DNA of 64,000 nt from positions 14,843,910-14,907,909 of the forward strand of contig CM028329.1 in assembly GCA_016647705.1 (NCBI GenBank). The letters run 5' to 3'. This DNA comes from Eucommia ulmoides. Taxonomy: Eukaryota > Streptophyta > Magnoliopsida > Garryales > Eucommiaceae. Shown here piece after piece: positions 34,861-46,199 of the stretch. The translations under genes were made by a program, and so were the position numbers. Position 1 is the first letter of the stretch; each line of letters begins with the position of its first letter. Below the pieces are notes generated by a model. It was not told where the DNA came from and did no database searches. It worked only from the letters and a program-made list of their open reading frames with translations.

Positions 34861-36652
34861 TTTGAAAAATAAAAAAGCCCGAAATTCAGGCTTTCAAGCC
34901 CGAGTCCGTTCAAGCCCGAGCCCGAAGCCTGTATATCCGAAATGTGTGGGCCTATTGGACGGGCTTGGACTTCCTCAATTCATGCCCGGCCCGGCCCTGC
35001 CCGAGCCTGACAAGCCTGTTGACCAGTCAAAGCCCGATGGGTCCGGGCCCGGGCCCAGTCGGGCTTCAGTTATTTCAGGCCGGGCAGGCCCGGACTGGCC
35101 CATTGCCGACCCCTAATATGGAGTATGTGTGGAGAAAAAATCCATTCGTAGGTGAGGCCCGCGGTAAATATATTTTTATTTATCAATTTATTTTATTAAT
35201 TAAAAATTTATTTTATTTATTTAATGACATAATTATGATGTTACAATTCAACCGCGGTTTTATGTCCAGTCCGGTTTTTAAAACATTGATCTAGACTTCA
35301 AACTATTTTCACAAAGTAATTAACGAATTGCAAATGAATTTCAAACAATATTTCAAAAGAGAAGGAATTATAAAGCATTAGACTACTTTTTGTCCACATT
35401 TGCAGTATGTCTGTTCAAAAAGAATAAAACAAAGCAGGTGTTAGCATTTTACCTATAAGATATGATTTGTGAGTGTACACACGAACGATATTTATTAGCA
35501 AGAAACAATTCCATAATTATTTGTTATCAAACGCAATTCTATTCTTAAAAAGAAATAGAATTCTCAACTCAACTCAATCCAACCCATCCCATGTGAGTTG
35601 AAAAAAGTGGAAACACTAACCAAATGCCACTTTAGTTACCCTAAGATATTTTGGTAAAAATATATTAATTCTTTGAAGGTAAACCTTCAATGTCATTCCA
35701 AGCATTATTGATTGATGGGATGTGCATTTAATGCATTGACTAGGTGGCAAACCAATTTGATTAGGTTTTGGTAACGAGTAGTCACAATTCGTGATTTTCG
35801 GTTAACTTTAAGATATTTTGATCCAAATATCTAGATACTTTGAATGTGGCCTATCCATGTCATCCCAAACATTTAATACTTGATGGTATAGATATTCAAT
35901 GCTCATTAAATGCTTAACTTAGGTGGCGAACCAAATTGGTTTAGTTTCGATAACGGTTTGTCACATTCTAAGTGTCTTGATTCCCTTCCTAGATATTTTG
36001 TTGGCAAATTCTAGGAATGTTACTTGGTTATTTCAAAGCATCTTTTGTGGGCCTTTAATGATGGCTAGGCCATTAATTCATTGGGCCTAGGGTGGTTTGT
36101 CAAGACAACTTGGTTTTGGTGTAAATCTAAACCAAACCCAAGTCCTTAATTACCTTTGTGATTTAGGGCTCTGTCATGAAATTTCCAAGCCTTGATTAAG
36201 GTCTATTGGATTGTTTATTGGCGGTATTTGATGTAATATTCATAAATAAAATAATTTTTTTTGGTGTTAAACCGGCAAGACTCAATGAAAGTAAATGTTT
36301 TATGATCTGGGTAAGTAGCCGAGGTAATTGTTTAAAATATCCTAGAATTTAAGGTAGTGGCTAATTTTTATCTATACCAAAGATGATTTAATGAAAATCA
36401 AATTTTAATAAAATCATTTTAGATCCCCTTAAATTATATATGGGATTTTCAAGGTTGACTTGAAACTTTTACTTAACTGCATTTTGTTAAATTTAATAGT
36501 TTTCGTGGTTTTCTCGTGTCCTTGGGTATTTTTGTATATTATACATTGTGATCTCAGGTAGAAATTCATTCTCTTTAAACCCAAGTTTAAAGTTTATTTA
36601 AACTTGTACTTGATTCGACACTAATTAGGCGGGACAAAATGCAGTATCTACA

Positions 36653-37019
36653 CTAATTATGTATTAATTTCTAAATTAATTAAAGTGATTTAATTTGTCA
36701 AATAAATCAAAAGGAGATTGTAATCAAATCTACAAAATTAGGCATTAGTTGCCCAAAATCACTCCAAACCCTTCTAAAATGATGTCCAACGACTAAATAC
36801 CCTTTTAAACAAAACTGAAAAAGATTAAAATTATGATTTGCACGAATGATGAGGGAGGGGAAGGGAAAACTAACCTGGAAACCTTGAAAATTTCTATTCT
36901 TTATCTTTTGTAAATTTATAATTTTTTGTTATCCATGAAAATCTGTTTTACTCTCTTGGGCTTCAAGTTCTTACTATATTTTTCGAGATTTTTCTTTTCT
37001 TGTAATATTTGTAATCTTA
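36653..37019. other. Unassigned flank between two elements
   Basis: AT-rich. I see no gene, LTR terminus or inverted repeat. It is the flank of Tat LTR D and ends in the TTA target site of the next transposon. Confidence 0.4.
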
Positions 37020-37294
37020 GGGCTTCTTTGATAATGACTTAATTTTTAAGTGCTGAAAATTTAAAAAAATTGTTTGATAAAATTGTGCTGAAAATTTAAG
37101 TGCTGAATTTTTTTTGTTTGTTTGATAAGTACAAAATTTAAATGTTGAAAATTATTTAATTTACATAATTGCCTTTGAATCAAAATTATAAAAGCAATAA
37201 CAAAACATCAACTCAAGCATATCATCTTCCATAGCTAGAACAAATAGGTTCAAACACAATCATACCTTATATGAACATAAAAGATGGAGATCAT

Positions 37295-37506
37295 CCTTCT
37301 CCAACACATACATACAAATAGTGATAGGTGCTTCCAGCAGAAGGACAACGACAAACAAGCTCAGCATAGCAAAGGGCCGAAAGCCTTGTGGCTATTCCAG
37401 CTATTAGGATGAAAATGTGAGAGCAAGTCATGTACGCTCCCTAGCAACTGTTCCAATAAGTATATATACTCTAGCTCCAAAGTTTGATCCAACACCTAAT
37501 ATAATT
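37295..37506 (-). pseudogene. Cationic amino acid transporter (CAT) exon fragment
   Basis: On the minus strand it reads LGVGSNFGARVYILIGTVAR, then after a one-base frameshift ILIAGIATRLSALCYAEL, then VCRCPSAGSTYHYLYVCVGE. This closely follows plant CAT permeases (APC superfamily; import of Arg, Lys and related amino acids across plasma or vacuolar membranes). In these, the second and third membrane segments read GVGATIGAGVYILVGTVARE ... LIAGIAAxLSAFCYAELxxRCPSAGSAYHYSYxCVGEG. Similarity stops abruptly after GEG on one side and before the first Gly block on the other, at plausible exon borders. It is about 70 codons of a ~600-residue protein, with a stop and a frameshift, so it is not functional. 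It is probably an exon captured by the surrounding transposon. Confidence 0.75.
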
Positions 37507-38171
37507 GACGAAGCATAAATTCAACTATAGCAAAGAACATCGAAATCGTGAACTCAAACTAGAGATTCTAGGTCTAACTCAGTATTGATTGATCATTGTG
37601 GTCAACACGTATAAATTTGGAGGCAATACGCCTAATTGTTAAGTATGAAAACAATCGGAAAAGGAACACACAACAACCAATTTCTAAATCGGAATAAAAA
37701 AACAAAACGAATATGAAAATGTTCCAAAAGACGAGGAGATTGAACTTGAATGACTAACCAATGGAAATTAGATCAAAAGCAGAGAGCATCTTAGCCAATT
37801 ATTGACCATCACGATTGGTTCGATTCAAATTATCAACCTGTTTTCACCTGAACAAACATTCAAATCCTTAAAAATAATTTGAAACTTATAGATAGAGAAC
37901 TGTACAACAAGAAATCCTAATTTAAAACCAAGGCATCCACAAAAAAGGGAAATTCTAAAGACAGAATTACTTGAATCAATCCTAGTGTGTTTAAGATTGT
38001 TAAACCTCAAGACAATACCACAAAGCCTAAGAAACAACATTTAACAACCATAGTATGCATGTTGAGTTTGTAAAGTGGAAAAAAAATACATATATACTTT
38101 ACTATTTTTGATTATGCATACAACGTTTTCCTTCAAATTTTGCTGTTTTCGCTCTTCCAATGGGACGTTAA

Positions 38172-38293
38172 GGTAGCCTTTGGAAGTACCCAATTGGATT
38201 AGAAAGGACGCATGTAAAAAAGAATAGAAATTTAAACGCATTCATTTCTGATTCCAATTCCAAAGCCCCTACTCCGTGGAACTAAACACTACC
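38172..38293. mobile_element. Tourist-like MITE (122 bp)
   Basis: Termini GGTAGCCTTTGGAAGTACCC and, inverted, GGTAGTGTTTAGTTCCACGG share the GGTAG..TTT pattern. Internal parts (ctttggaa, attggatt, gaaa, gcat) pair as a longer imperfect inverted repeat. TAA flanks both ends (38169-38171 and 38294-38296). Confidence 0.5.
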
Positions 38294-39177
38294 TAAGAAT
38301 ATGCACAATGCATGCATGCATGCTTGTATGTATACTCCATTGAAGGGGAAACAATCTTGAATTTGAGTATGCTATTTGGAGATAGAAACCAATATACATA
38401 CACTATTAGAATTTCTATAAGAACCCTTATCCGGGCATTATGCAAAATTTTGAGCGCAGAAAAAAATCAATATATTTCGTAGTTATTACTTTATTTCATG
38501 AGAAAACATGTTGGGACGTCGAAAGGCATCCTTCTACCAAGAAAATTGAACTTAAATGTTTTATTCAAAAAATTGTTGATTTTCAAAACCCAATCTTGAT
38601 AATATTTTCAGGTGTCCCTAATTCAATACTTTCAAAAGCAGGTATGAACTTTTTCACAAATTCTTTCTTATTCATAGCGAGAGATTTCTGGTGGAAAAGG
38701 GGTTTTGTTATAAAAAGACAGAGTACTCATTTGCAAATATTATGATAAAAATATTTATGCTTCGTGATATGTATACCATTTCCTTACCAAGCTTTACCTT
38801 ATACCTATAATGGGTCCACCACGTCTTCTTTTAGAACCAACGACCGTAGCCTCCAAAGGCCGCTTCAGTATTCCAGTGTCAATCCAATGTGCCCAAAAAT
38901 GCCTAACACAATCGAGCAGCAAACACGGCTGAAGGACTCCAGACACAATACCAAGCCTAAATCGTTTCAGGCTCTAATAGAAAATAGGATAGGATTCTCA
39001 CGAGTGATGTGGGTAAATATACTAGGGAAATCGTAACACATATTTTTGAAACACTAAATATTTTATCTTATAATTTTATTGCAAACTTTCCTCTTGAGAG
39101 AGGTTTACACACACATTTCTTACAAGAGATTAATAGATAGGTTTTTCTACTCTACTAAACTCAAAGGTTCAGGTCCG

Positions 39178-39185
39178 TTTATATA
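39178..39185 (-). promoter_or_regulatory. TATA box of the pararetrovirus-like fragment
   Basis: TATATAAA in the minus-strand context cgtgcctatataaacggacc. AATAAA follows at 39080-39075. Confidence 0.5.
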
Positions 39186-39472
39186 GGCACGAATCTCAAA
39201 TTACATTCAAAAACATAAAGCAGGGGATAAGGTTTAGTACATCTTTATCAAAAGTGGATACAATTTTTCAAAAAGTAAACAGTGTTGGTACAGTAGTAGC
39301 ACAATGTCAGAATAGTAGCTCCGATGTATTTGGACAAGCATAGTAACTGTATCCGTGCTTGAACAATGTCCAGTGGTGGCCGACATGTGGGTCCCCCTTC
39401 TTTATCTGATTCTTTTAGCACAAAACTTCAAACACTAGTCACGGGCGTCTTGGGTGTCTACATTGAGATGTT

Positions 39473-39865
39473 TTAAGGTACTAACACCTCTTCATCACTT
39501 TCGCAAGAAATATCTGCCCAAGAGATCTTTTTCTCAATAGTTTCTTTACAATAAGCACTAGTCCCTTGTAGGTGTTTGAGCATTTGGCAAGTCAGTTTTT
39601 TAACCGTTGCACTGGCAGAGAACTTTACCATTTGTATCATTTCTAGCCATTTTATAGCGGAGGTCTTTGCAGCACCATAAAATTGGCTACACTCAGAAGT
39701 TAAAATTAGCAGGTTATTAGTACTCATAGGGTAAACGTACCCTCTATCCCATTCGATGAAATTTTTTAATTTTTTCTCAAGAACATAAAACCCTAAAGCT
39801 CTTCTTGTAGCAATAAAATGTTCAAGTTTATCATCTTCTAAGAGCTCTGGTGTTTCTTTAAACAA
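39473..39865 (-). pseudogene. Unrecognised 130-codon frame, possibly a viral ORF C-terminus
   Basis: Low-complexity-free frame ending in an acidic tail (SWADISCESDEE). It is preceded on the minus strand by a further ~30 codons in another frame (GIPNFCLSNYLLASAIPLLES), suggesting a frameshift near 39866. Central residues (LGFYVLEKKLKNFIEWDRG) look like a folded domain. I cannot identify the family from memory. The position, directly upstream of a promoter-like region, is what one expects for the last ORF of a pararetrovirus. Translation of the fragment alone is unlikely. Confidence 0.35.
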
Positions 39866-40343
39866 GCACGAATCCTTCTTTTAGGGACTCTAGAAGAGGA
39901 ATGGCAGATGCCAATAAATAATTGCTTAAACAAAAATTTGGAATACCCAAAACAGAAAATATTTCTTAAAACGGAATTTATTTAAATCTAGACAGCTATA
40001 TGGGAAATTTTTCTATGATGGAAGAAGTAATCAGTAATCACTAAACACTTTCATTGAGGCATTTCGTCGAACACCTCATGATCTTTACGCAGTAGTAGCA
40101 GAGTTGAACCCTAAACACAATTTTTTTGGCGCTATAAGTTTAGCATACGATTATAGAACACAACTTGCGTAGGCTAATTTGGACTACTCAGAACCAAAAA
40201 ACAAAAACGAAATCGAAACATGAAGGTAGGCTATGTATAGACAACTGAATACGAAGATACCAAAATTGAATATATCAAGCAAACCAAAGAAACATGGACA
40301 AGAATATACCTCGTTCAAGATTTCTCTATTCGCCGCCACCTCT

Positions 40344-40408
40344 CTTCTCAACTTGCCGCCGCTTCGCTTCTCAACTTGCCGCCACTTCGCTTCTCAACTT
40401 GCCGCTTC
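40344..40408 (+). repeat. 23-bp tandem triplet
   Basis: Three near-identical units of cgcttctcaacttgccgccactt. They lie within a short frame that has no recognisable product (40233-40505). Confidence 0.85.
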
Positions 40409-40882
40409 GATGTGTGAACAGAAGTACCGTAAACAAAAAGGATCAATGAATCAACGGATCGTGCTTCGAAACCAAACTCTATATTTTGTGAGCCGCTTCG
40501 GATAACCTAACCCGAGCCTTCTCTCTCTTTTCTCAACTCGCCGTCGCTGCCTCTATTGCTCTGGAAAATAAAAACGATGGGGACTATCGAATGAACAGAA
40601 CATCAGAAACCCTACATCCCTAAGGGCAAAATGGTCAATTCTTTTTTTTTTTTTTTTTTTTAATTTGAAAAACTCTGAGCTCTTTCTGCAAAAAAAAAAA
40701 AAAAAAAAAAAATTAAGTAGGGGGGGCTTTGCTAAATTTTTTACTTAATATTTCACTTAATTTTCAAGCTAACTTAATTAATTAGGTAATTTTCATTACA
40801 TTTGTCAAACACACTTAAATAATTAAGCACTTAATTTAATCAGTATTAAGTGCTTAATTTTTTTTTATCAAACATGCCCTTA

Positions 40883-41994
40883 GTGCGTGTTTAGAAGCTC
40901 CATTTCTCTGTTTTGTTTTTTTGGAAAACAAAACAATTATAAAACTTGAGTAAGTGTGTTTACTTAAGAAGAGTGATATTTAGGGATTTTTATTTCTACT
41001 TTATTAAAGATCTTAATACTGAAGTTCCTTAAGATATTGAAGAACAAATTCAGTGAAAAAGAGGATTAAAAAAAGCAATAGAGGACCCTTTGGATACTTT
41101 AACATTTGATTTAGAAAGCAAGTAGATCTGGAGGTTTGATGTTACAAGAAAGAAGATGGAGACGGTTTAATCTCTATAGGCAAGAGATCTTTATAAAATG
41201 TTTGTTTCACACTTGTAAATGGATCATTTAATGTGAAGGAATTTTCACTTAAGTGATTTTAAGGGTTTAGATCTTTATTTGGGAAGTAAGATCGCATTGA
41301 AATAGTGGATTAGAACTCTCCATGGGAGATCAGAACATAGACGTAGGTAAGTAGTGTTGTTGAACTACTATAAATCTTCTACGTTGATTAGTTTGCCTTC
41401 CTCTATTACTTACTCTTTATATTTTGCATACACTAACATTTCTTTAATAGGTTTATATTGATAGTTTCAAACTCAATTGAAAACTCAATTGACACCTTCT
41501 TGGGTTGGCTTTGGCCCATCACCTTTCTTTTTTGGTTTTCAAACTTTTATTATTAATGGTGCGATACTGAGAATATCGATACATTTAAGAAATCATATTC
41601 CATAAAAGACATTAGTGCGAAGGTAATCTCGTCACATTATAATATTTTTACTAAATATAAGCTATGGAATGTGCTTACAAGGTTTATTAGTTGTTATTCA
41701 ATATTTTTTTAGGAAAAATATTTGAGGAAGGAAATAGAGTACATTAAGTGATAAGAAGAAACTGCACTACAATAACCAAAAAAACAATTTATTGAAACAA
41801 AAAAAAAAATCAATGACATTGATTGCAAAATTGTAGAGATTTATAAAAATGAATTTAGGTCGAATGAGAAGCTGGATGGTTCGAGTGAGGAGTCAATGAT
41901 CGGTAAAAAAGAAAGTTAAAAGAAAAATAATTAAACTATTTGTGTTCAAGTAGTTATTTTTTTTATTTTTTATTTTTTATTATTATTCATGCAT
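40883..41994 (+). repeat. Old copia LTR fragment and unassigned DNA
   Basis: The segment 41100-41470 resembles the R/U5 of the copia LTR at 43.8-44.05 kb (tagtggattngaactctcca..gga, acatagac..gta). It indicates another decayed family-3 LTR. The rest is AT-rich without a gene. Confidence 0.45.
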
Positions 41995-44206
41995 TGTTGA
42001 ATCCAAAGTTTTGATGAACAATTAAGTATTGATATTTTTTGTGGAACCAATAATTTTATCAAGTGTTTCAGATCTATAAGTTCCACCTATGTGATTAAAA
42101 AGAAGATCTCATGAAGAAAACATAAATAGTGCAAGATAAACGAAATGAAGATATGAAGAGTTTTGAAGACCTTCAAAAAAAATAATTAAAAACAATTCTC
42201 TACTTATATACTCTTAATACAACCTAAATTAGGATCACACATGACCCTTTAAATGAGTTAATGTGTGTCATGATAAGAAATGATAAGTTCAAGATTAAAA
42301 TGAGATATTGTATGTGTTTTTTATGTGAAATTAAATTGATAATTGACCTAATTGAAAAACATATTTTAAAGTATAAAAAGTTGAATTTTCGGGTTAATTC
42401 GGTCAACCGATAAAAGCAATCGGTCAAACGAATCAAGCAGTGAGTTTTGGAGTTGAAATGAAGTACTTCTAATTCAGTCGGTCGATGGAATAGAATTGAT
42501 TGGTCAACCGTTTGAAGCAATAGCTAAATTGGTGAAAGAAGTGAGCACACTGATCCAATCGGTCAACCGTTTGAAAGTGTTCGATCAACCATTTAAGTCA
42601 GAAGGAGAAATGGTGGAAAAATAGATCATACTAATCCAATCGGTCAACCGATTAGATGCAGTTGGTTAACTGAATAGCTTTAAGCCTACGGTAATTTATT
42701 TATTTTTTGACAGATTGGTCAATTAACTGAGTCAGTTGAGAATTCGGGAGATTTGGTCTTTTGGTAAAAAATTATCCAGTTTTGATGATTTCAAGAGAGG
42801 GATTTGGGGGATTTGAACTTAATTAAGATATTGACAACCTATTCTATCATCCCTATTGATTTAGTCCACATACTTAAAGATTCTCTTAATTTAAATGGAT
42901 TTATATTTCCTATCTCTATGGTTTTAAATTGAGAATAGTTTTATGGGCTTACTTGAGAGTATCAAAAGTTATTTTTAAGTGAAATACTCTTAAATTGAAA
43001 GGTTATTATATATAGGTCTAAGAGTGTCATTAAGAAGCATATCTTTGAAAAACTAGCCATTGCAGGGCTTAATATTTGTCTATTAATATAGACTTGCGGG
43101 ATTTGTGACCAACACATCAAGAACTATCAGTTTGAGCTATTTTGAGAGTGATATTTATGCTAAGAATTTTGTGAGAGATTTATTCTAAGTTCTTGATCTA
43201 AAGCACTTGTGGTTTGGCATCACCAACTTGTGATCTATTGTTGTTTTGTCCTTATTTACGATGTTTTCCGGTGACATCTATCCAACCTTCGCTATTTAAT
43301 TTGAAGTTATATTTATTATTGATTTCTTGGTATAGAATTGTTTAGAAAATCTTTTTAAACTTAAAAGCCTGAAAATCTATTTTAAATGATTTTTGTTTGA
43401 TTATCTAATTACGTAATTGTGCCACCCACATTATTTATTAATAAGATTTTATTTGTCTCATATTGTATCTATCACGTAGTAATTATTCGGGTCATTAATT
43501 AAACATATTTGTATTGAGATGGTAGAAACTCTTTGTGGAAAGAAACTTGCATTTTTTGTATTTGTGAGTTTGAGCGGATTAGACACGTTTGGGACGATAT
43601 CTAATAAGGGTAGCTAGGTTTCGATTTTTTTTTTCTGTGAAAAAAATTAGGGTTTGATTTTTGTCCTGTAAAAAGGTTAGGTTATTATTTTCCCTTGAAA
43701 ATAATTAGGTTTTGATTGTTCCAATAATTGAATTGTTTTTTGGGTAAATTGTAAAGGTTCATTTTTCCTTGTGAAAATGATAAGTGAGAGAGTGTTAGGT
43801 TAATCTTTGGACTGGTAAAAAGATATGATTCATCCTTGGTGAGAAAAGGGTAATTTGTAAAAGTTAATTATGTGCTTGTAAAAGAATCGTTGTAAGGGTT
43901 TAGTTCCTACCTGTTAAAAGTATCAAAAGGGTTTAGTGGATTGCGAATCTCCATGGAGCTTCGGAGACTAGACATAGACAAGATTAGCTTGACCGAACTA
44001 AGATATATTACTGTGTGCTACAGTATTTATTTTCTTATATTGTGTTTGGGTATGCACTTAGTATTAAACATATATCTGCTGTGTAGCTAAGATAATTATT
44101 AATTTAGGAAAACTAATTATTTGATATTAATTGTTCGAAGAAATTAATTGTTTAAATTTTGTAACTACCCAATTCACCATCTCTTGGATAACTTTTTGGG
44201 TTAACA
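41995..44206 (+). mobile_element. Copia LTR (2.2 kb) with TTGAC-palindrome array
   Basis: Starts TGTTGAATCCAAAGTTTTGATG and ends in ...acccaattcaccatctcttgg...gggttaaca, the usual copia LTR end phrase (CAATTCACC...CTCTTGG). About 42390-42750 carries repeated cggtcaaccgattg motifs. A weak initiator-Met-like primer site follows at 44213-44228 (TGGTGTCCCGCTAGAG). No pol follows; truncated family-1 LTR sequence begins near 44274. No target duplication was found. Confidence 0.7.
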
Positions 44207-44273
44207 TATATATGGTGTCCCGCTAGAGAGTGAATGGCTTGTCTTTAGTAGGATTAAAAGAATTATAGCTTGT

Positions 44274-44638
44274 GGAAGGTCGGTTAGATTATCGCCGCGA
44301 TGGAACAATGGCCTTACTCTCTGTATTTTATACGTCGCAATGGTGGTTCTGTGCCGTGGCGGTGAATTTACAGAGAGTGTGGGCTGGCTCTGAAGTTTGA
44401 CCGCCTTAGCGGTGGCTGCAGGTTCTGAATTTCATTTTCTTTGCCCTTTTTTCATCGTTGTTCTACCGTCTTTGATCCGATGTGATCGTTTTTTATCCAT
44501 TTTCATACATTTTCACCTCAAACACCTGATTTAGTACAAAAAGAATAAAAACACATCAAAATATATTAAAACGTACTAAACATACTCGAAAACTAACAAC
44601 GTTCGGATTGAAAATAGATAGGTAATTTACACCTATCA
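44274..44638 (-). repeat. Element C1 3' LTR, truncated
   Basis: Aligns closely with 48622-48986, including ggtcgnttagatnatcgccgcggtggaacaatggccttactct. Begins TGATAGGTGTAAATTACC on the minus strand next to TTTGGGGGGTATT (PPT). The part beyond U3 is missing. Confidence 0.85.
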
Positions 44639-46103
44639 AATACCCCCCAAACTCGAAATTTTACTAGTTCTCAAGAAAAACACCCACGCAATAAAAGAAA
44701 ATATAAAAACTAAGTAGTAAAAATGAAAAACACGAAAAACAAATATGTGTATGTTTTGAGTATCATCTACCGGCCAAACGAAATATCCCTCATCGGCCCC
44801 CAATCCTATCGAGTTCAGGCATAAAAACACACCATGTAATGTTCTAGAATTACAACATTTATAATAGTAAATGCCATTATAGATCCGGCTAGAGAGTGTG
44901 TGTGTGTATGTGTGTGTTAATATATAACTGTCCATTAATCGGATTGGATTATCCACCATATAAGCGCATGACAGAAAAAACCCGAAGGTATAAGGAATCC
45001 ATAGGCTTGACCCGAGATCTATTCTCCACTAATGAAGGCTCGAAAGTTCAAAAAGATTAATAGATCTTGGTTCGGTTTAGGACAAATGGCCAACGGTAAA
45101 TTTGAAAGAGAAAACTGGTTAACGTCATTAACTTAATGTTACCCAAGGCACATCGCTTGGCACTCTCACACTCGAAACCCCATAGTTAATTTGGGAAACA
45201 ACCCTGAACATACGTTAAGAATGACGTACTCACTTTTAAAAAAGAAACAGAAAATAAACCGTATGTACACTTGATTCTTTTTTTTTTTTCAACGAACACA
45301 CCCCCAAACTTATTCGATTGTTACAATTTAAGGGGTGTGTCAAAAATGAACAAAAATGAGAAGTGAATACTCGAATACTGAACCAATCAAAAGTTCGCCT
45401 AAAACCTAACGCTCACATCAAGAAGCACAATGAATGCTAACTTGATTCGCTCAAATTGTACTTTTGGTTTAGCGATAAAGGACTGGAAAAAATTCAATTG
45501 GCCATGGTATTGGTTAAGTGTTCAGAATTAAAATGGCATTTAAGCTTCGACAGGGTAATGAGGGGTAATGATTTAACATAATTGGCTTAAAAAGGCTCAA
45601 GCGAGAAAAAAAAATGCCTAAATCATGTCTTCCGAACTACCTTCTCTAGGATTTCGCCTCGAATTTCCCCCAAATCAAGTTCTAGAAACCCTAATGTCAT
45701 GAATTTAGGTGATAGATAATCATTTTTAAATAAATTAGACAGTTATATAATGAGTTTTCGTGCTCGTGCAAGTAGGATCTATAATAACTATTACTAAAAC
45801 ATAACTTTGAGCACACAAAACATACATGCATGAGTTTTACGCTTGACCTCAATAAACAACCAGGGGACAGACTCATCATCGGGTAATGGCCCAGATAATG
45901 TCAAAACTCAGTACATAACACAAAAACTATCCAAAACAGACATGCACACGTAAAAATAATAAAACATACTAACTAAAATATACCAAAAACATACGACACA
46001 TCACACCCGACTCAAATAGGCAATGATCACAACAACCCTATCAGCGATCCCAATGATATTTTATATCATGATAATGAAGACAGGGGTTTAGAATACCTAC
46101 CTG
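44639..46103 (-). repeat. Element C1 non-coding 3' region and PPT
   Basis: Ends on the minus strand with gagtttggggggtatt before the LTR. Contains a second PPT-like TTTGGGGGTGT at about 45299-45310, as in the copy at 21.13 kb. The 107-residue frame at 44636-44959 crosses the PPT and lacks counterparts in the other copies, so I do not call it a gene. Confidence 0.65.
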
Positions 46104-46126
46104 GGAGGCGAGAGAATTTCACCTCT
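46104..46126 (-). ncRNA. Conserved hairpin 2, element C1 copy
   Basis: On the minus strand AGAGGTGA...TCTCGCCTCC. The stem is maintained mostly through G-U pairing relative to the perfect copy at 11775-11797. Confidence 0.45.
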
Positions 46127-46161
46127 GAATTAAATCGGTAACGGATCTAACTTATTTTTTC

Positions 46162-46179
46162 CTTGGGTTGCCTCCCAAG
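46162..46179 (-). ncRNA. Conserved hairpin 1, element C1 copy
   Basis: On the minus strand CTTGGGAGGCAACCCAAG, identical to 11718-11735, just past the ORF stop. Confidence 0.6.
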
Positions 46180-46199
46180 AAGCGCTTGGTTTATGGTCA

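Larger units (their letters stand above)
33025..35115. mobile_element. hAT-like non-autonomous transposon (2091 bp) with 8-bp TSD
   Basis: Flanked by a perfect 8-bp duplication ATATGGAG (33017-33024 and 35116-35123), the hAT signature. The termini TAGGGCTCTCC and, inverted, TAGGGGTCGGC form short imperfect inverted repeats. Both subterminal regions are packed with gcccgagcccg/gggcccgggc repeats, as in known plant hAT elements. There is no transposase frame. The frames at 34862-35294 arise from the GC-rich subterminal repeats. It has long inverted arms containing tRNA-like sequence and a central triple tandem repeat. It is nested in Harbinger-like transposon 1. Confidence 0.9.
32073..35631. 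mobile_element. PIF/Harbinger-like non-autonomous transposon 1
   Basis: The left terminus GGCCCCGTCTGATTAGTGTT and the inverted right terminus AGTGGCATTTGGTTAGTGTT agree at 14 of 20 bases. The flanks carry a 3-bp duplication TTA (32070-32072 and 35632-35634), characteristic of PIF/Harbinger. Removing it restores the Tat LTR sequence ggttttcaagttncttagttaccctaag, as seen (inverted) at 51.58 kb. Without the hAT inside it, the element is about 1.46 kb. I see no DDE transposase or Myb-like protein. Short frames at 32326-32544 (+), 32679-32951 (-) and 32830-33027 (+) are unrecognised; a GA-rich run is at 32834-32863. Confidence 0.75.
24838..36652 (-). mobile_element. Tat/Ogre-like 5' LTR D, split by two insertions
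   Basis: On the minus strand the LTR starts TGTAGATACTGCATTTTGTCCCGCC at 36652 and ends ...CGAGGTGCGTTA at 24838, next to the PBS. It is broken by a family-1 element (25473-30417) and by a Harbinger-like element (32073-35631). The remaining sequence adds up to about 3.3 kb, the same as the other Tat LTRs. Segments match LTR E (13.24-19.46 kb) in order and orientation. The TATA box is at 31618-31625 on the minus strand. Confidence 0.85.
38960..39900 (-). mobile_element. Possible endogenous pararetrovirus (Caulimoviridae) fragment
   Basis: On the minus strand the order is: the end of an open frame (39865-39473), a ~290-base non-coding stretch, TATATAAA (39185-39178), AATAAA about 100 bases on (39080-39075), and a TTCTATTAGAGCC sequence (38982-38970). 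That last sequence resembles the initiator tRNA-Met primer site TGGTATCAGAGCC at 10 of 13 bases. A TATA box followed at short distance by AATAAA, then a tRNA-Met primer site, is the pararetroviral layout, with a short terminally redundant RNA. A copia LTR-PBS junction could look similar, but a frame reaching into U3 would then be unusual. It is a fragment: no polymerase, coat or movement region is seen. Confidence 0.4.
37020..40879. mobile_element. PIF/Harbinger-like transposon 2 carrying foreign sequence
   Basis: Left end GGGCTTCTTTGATAATGACTTAATTTTTAAGTGCTG; inverted right end GGGCATGTTTGATAAAAAAAAATTAAGCACTTAATACTG. The flanks have TTA at 37017-37019 and 40880-40882. Subterminal copies of gtttgataa and taagtgct recur at both ends. 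No transposase is visible in 3.86 kb. Inside are a cationic amino acid transporter fragment, a Tourist-like MITE, a possible pararetroviral segment and a 23-bp tandem triplet. A TTA duplication alone is weak evidence; the shared subterminal repeats strengthen it. Confidence 0.65.

Noticed and set aside
34862..35294. Pro/Gly-rich frames of 84 and 116 residues
   Set aside because: They arise from the gcccgagcccg subterminal repeats of the hAT element and run past its end.
38440..38745. 101-residue plus-strand frame
   Set aside because: No domain, AT-rich, and in a transposon interior next to the opposite-strand viral-like segment; likely accidental.
44213..44228. Initiator tRNA-Met primer site after the copia LTR
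   Set aside because: TGGTGTCCCGCTAGAG matches only weakly with a gap and is not followed by gag, so it is mentioned under the LTR but not called separately.
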